The translations under genes and the position numbers were made by a program. DNA of 6,417 nucleotides from Candidatus Omnitrophota bacterium (lineage in GTDB: Bacteria; Omnitrophota; Omnitrophia; Omnitrophales; JACQLI01), in assembly GCA_016204125.1 (NCBI GenBank), contig JACQLI010000034.1, positions 1-6,417 of the forward strand, written 5' to 3'. A model generated the notes under the pieces. That model did not search any database. It saw only the letters and a program-made list of their open reading frames with translations, and was not told the DNA's origin. Shown piece by piece: positions 5,030-6,417 of this stretch. Position 1 is the stretch's first letter. Each line of letters begins with the position of its first letter.

Positions 5030-6281
5030 ACATCCACTCAAAGACATTGATCCAGAAATTTACGAGGCGATTCAAAAAGAAATTCGTCGCCAGAATGAAA
5101 ATATCGAACTGATCGCGAGTGAAAACTTTACGTCTCTCGCTGTTCTTGAGGCGACAGGATCCGTCCTTACCAACAAATATGCAGAAGGTTATCCTGCCAA
5201 ACGTTGGTATGGTGGCTGTGAGAATGTAGACATCGCAGAAAGCCTTGCCATTGAGCGGGCCAAACAGCTTTTCGGTGCTGAATACGCCAATGTCCAACCC
5301 CACTCAGGAACCTCTGCCAACATCGCTGTTTTTATGGCTCTGCTTGAGATGGGCGACAAGATTCTGGCCATGGATCTCTCTCACGGAGGACATCTTTCGC
5401 ATGGTCATAAGATGAATTTTTCGGGGAAGTATTACACCATCATTCCCTACGGAGTAAGCCCTTCTAATGAGCAGATTGATTATGATGGGCTGGAAAAGCT
5501 TGCCCTCGAACATAAACCTAAGATGATTTTGATGGGCGCTTCCGCCTATCCGAGGAGCTTTGATTTTCCACGGGCTCGTCAAATTGCAGATAAAGTTGGA
5601 GCTCTTCTTATGGTCGATATGGCTCATTTTGCAGGACTTGTTGCCGCAGGAGTCCACCCGAATCCTACCCCTTACTCTGATGTGGTGACGACGACGACTC
5701 ACAAGACACTTCGAGGTCCGCGGGCAGGTCTCATTCTTTGCAAAGAGAAATACGGAAAGGCGATTGATCAGACGGTTTTCCCAGGGATTCAAGGTGGACC
5801 TTTGATGCATGTGATTGCAGCCAAAGCAGTGGCTCTGAAGGAAGCCATGAGTGAAGAATTCAAGTCTTACGCAAGACAGATCATTGCTAACGCAAAAGCA
5901 CTTGCTCAAGCCATGGCCGCGCAAGGCTACCGTATTGTTTCAGGTGGAACGGATAACCATCTGATGCTGGTTGACGTTTCGGTCAAAGGACTCAACGGTA
6001 GGGAGTGCTCGGATACACTCGACAAAGTCAAAATTACTGTGAACAAAAATATGATTCCCTTTGATAAAGGTTCTGCCTTTAAACCTTCTGGAATTAGATT
6101 GGGCACGCCCGCTGTGACGACTCGAGGGATGAAGGAGCCTGAAATGAAGCTCATTGGTCAGCTCATTGGCCAAGCCTTGAGCGCTCCAGCAGACGAAGCG
6201 AATCTCAGCCTCGTTCGTAAGAAGGTTGAGGAGCTTACGAAAAAGTTTCCGCTTTACCCTGAACTATTAAGTGAAGATTAA
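5013..6281 (+). CDS. glyA: Serine hydroxymethyltransferase (GlyA)
   Basis: This PLP enzyme converts serine + tetrahydrofolate to glycine + 5,10-methylene-THF, supplying glycine for PurD and one-carbon units for purine and dTMP synthesis. At 422 residues it has the normal bacterial length. Hallmarks are ENIELIASENF (29-39), YAEGYPAKRWYGGCENVD (56-73), NVQPHSGTSAN (93-103), HGGHLSHG, MVDMAHFAGLVAAGVHPNP, the PLP-lysine block TTTTHKTLRGPRAG with Lys231, and GIRLGTPAVTTRG near the C-terminus. Minor variants are Trp65 in place of the first Tyr of the usual RYYGGC and SGTS where SGSQ is common. The ATG at 5013 opens the usual N-terminus. An in-frame ATG at 4896 would add 39 residues that translate rpiB out of frame and resemble nothing in the family. 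No good SD precedes 5013; the start lies 17 bp inside rpiB, so reinitiation or coupling is likely. Confidence 0.97.
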   Translation: MKKTTRHPLKDIDPEIYEAIQKEIRRQNENIELIASENFTSLAVLEATGSVLTNKYAEGYPAKRWYGGCENVDIAESLAIERAKQLFGAEYANVQPHSGTSANIAVFMALLEMGDKILAMDLSHGGHLSHGHKMNFSGKYYTIIPYGVSPSNEQIDYDGLEKLALEHKPKMILMGASAYPRSFDFPRARQIADKVGALLMVDMAHFAGLVAAGVHPNPTPYSDVVTTTTHKTLRGPRAGLILCKEKYGKAIDQTVFPGIQGGPLMHVIAAKAVALKEAMSEEFKSYARQIIANAKALAQAMAAQGYRIVSGGTDNHLMLVDVSVKGLNGRECSDTLDKVKITVNKNMIPFDKGSAFKPSGIRLGTPAVTTRGMKEPEMKLIGQLIGQALSAPADEANLSLVRKKVEELTKKFPLYPELLSED

Positions 6282-6417
6282 TGCGCTGTCCCTATTGCAA
6301 GAAAAATGATGATAAGGTTATCGATTCCCGTAGTTCAGGCGAAGGAGCCCTGATCCGTCGGCGCCGAGAATGCCTCAAGTGTGGACGCCGCTTCACAACC
6401 TACGAACGGGTGGAAGA
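6281..6417 (+). CDS. nrdR: Transcriptional repressor NrdR, N-terminal part, 3'-truncated by window edge
   Basis: NrdR represses ribonucleotide reductase operons by binding NrdR boxes in response to ATP/dATP through an ATP-cone domain. Only the first 45 codons are visible. They hold the whole zinc ribbon: MRCPYC with Cys3 and Cys6, VIDSR (13-17), IRRRREC (25-31) and CLKCGRRFTTYERVE with Cys31 and Cys34. These are diagnostic of the family, which is usually about 150-160 residues long; the ATP-cone lies beyond the window. The start overlaps the glyA stop by one base (TAATG), with no strong SD, so translation is probably coupled to glyA. glyA-nrdR adjacency is common in bacteria and often continues into ribD. 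No NrdR box was noticed in the window. Confidence 0.96.
   Translation, partial: MRCPYCKKNDDKVIDSRSSGEGALIRRRRECLKCGRRFTTYERVE

Noticed and set aside
4592..5047. 151-codon minus-strand frame nearly matching rpiB in extent
   Set aside because: It is antisense to rpiB, with Cys/Phe-rich sequence lacking any family motif, so it is a coincidental shadow.
5304..5924. 206-codon open frame on the minus strand opposite glyA
   Set aside because: It lies entirely antisense to a highly conserved gene, shows no recognisable domain and has no own context; it is a shadow of glyA codon usage.

Overview
The window is a fully coding stretch of bacterial chromosome. All eight genes are on the plus strand and tightly packed. 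Every junction but one is an overlap: 4 bp, 4 bp, 14 bp, then a 75-nt gap, then 22 bp, 17 bp and 1 bp. The strong Shine-Dalgarno (SD) sites, two GTG starts and chained ATGA/TAATG overlaps indicate a bacterium with operon-coupled translation. No mobile element, RNA gene, CRISPR array or phage gene was seen. The phylum cannot be fixed from sequence alone. The gene order, and the fusion of a YrdC/Sua5 domain with a low-molecular-weight phosphatase, recall uncultured lineages such as Omnitrophota; this is a low-confidence guess.

Region 1 (1-3464) is a de novo purine operon segment: the C-terminal half of purF, then purM, purD and purE. These cover PRPP to phosphoribosylamine, phosphoribosylamine to GAR, FGAM to AIR, and N5-CAIR to CAIR. 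purN/purT, purL and purK are not in the window.

Region 2 (3465-3539, extending into the next start codon) is the only intergenic DNA and the most unusual part. An 11-bp perfect inverted repeat, extendable to 15 bp with one bulge, has its right arm covering the SD and the first base of the GTG start of the next gene. Between the arms lie a sigma70-like promoter (CTTACA, 17 bp, TATACT), a perfect 10-bp palindrome in its spacer and a small hairpin. Read-through RNA from the purine operon could fold to hide the ribosome binding site. RNA started at the internal promoter would lack the left arm and stay translatable. This is a hypothesis drawn from the sequence.

Region 3 (3540-6417) begins with a 351-residue fusion: a YrdC/Sua5-type threonylcarbamoyl-AMP synthase domain (tRNA t6A synthesis) joined to a low-molecular-weight phosphatase of the YwlE arginine-phosphatase type. 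It is followed by rpiB, glyA and the first 45 codons of nrdR. The order resembles the Bacillus subtilis ywlC-ywlD-ywlE-ywlF(rpiB)-ywlG-glyA locus, with ywlC and ywlE fused.

The genes fit a nucleotide-supply theme. RpiB interconverts ribulose-5-P and ribose-5-P, the PRPP precursor. GlyA makes glycine (used by PurD) and methylene-tetrahydrofolate (one-carbon units for purines and dTMP). NrdR represses ribonucleotide reductase genes. The YrdC-phosphatase fusion belongs to translation and protein quality control and does not obviously fit this theme.
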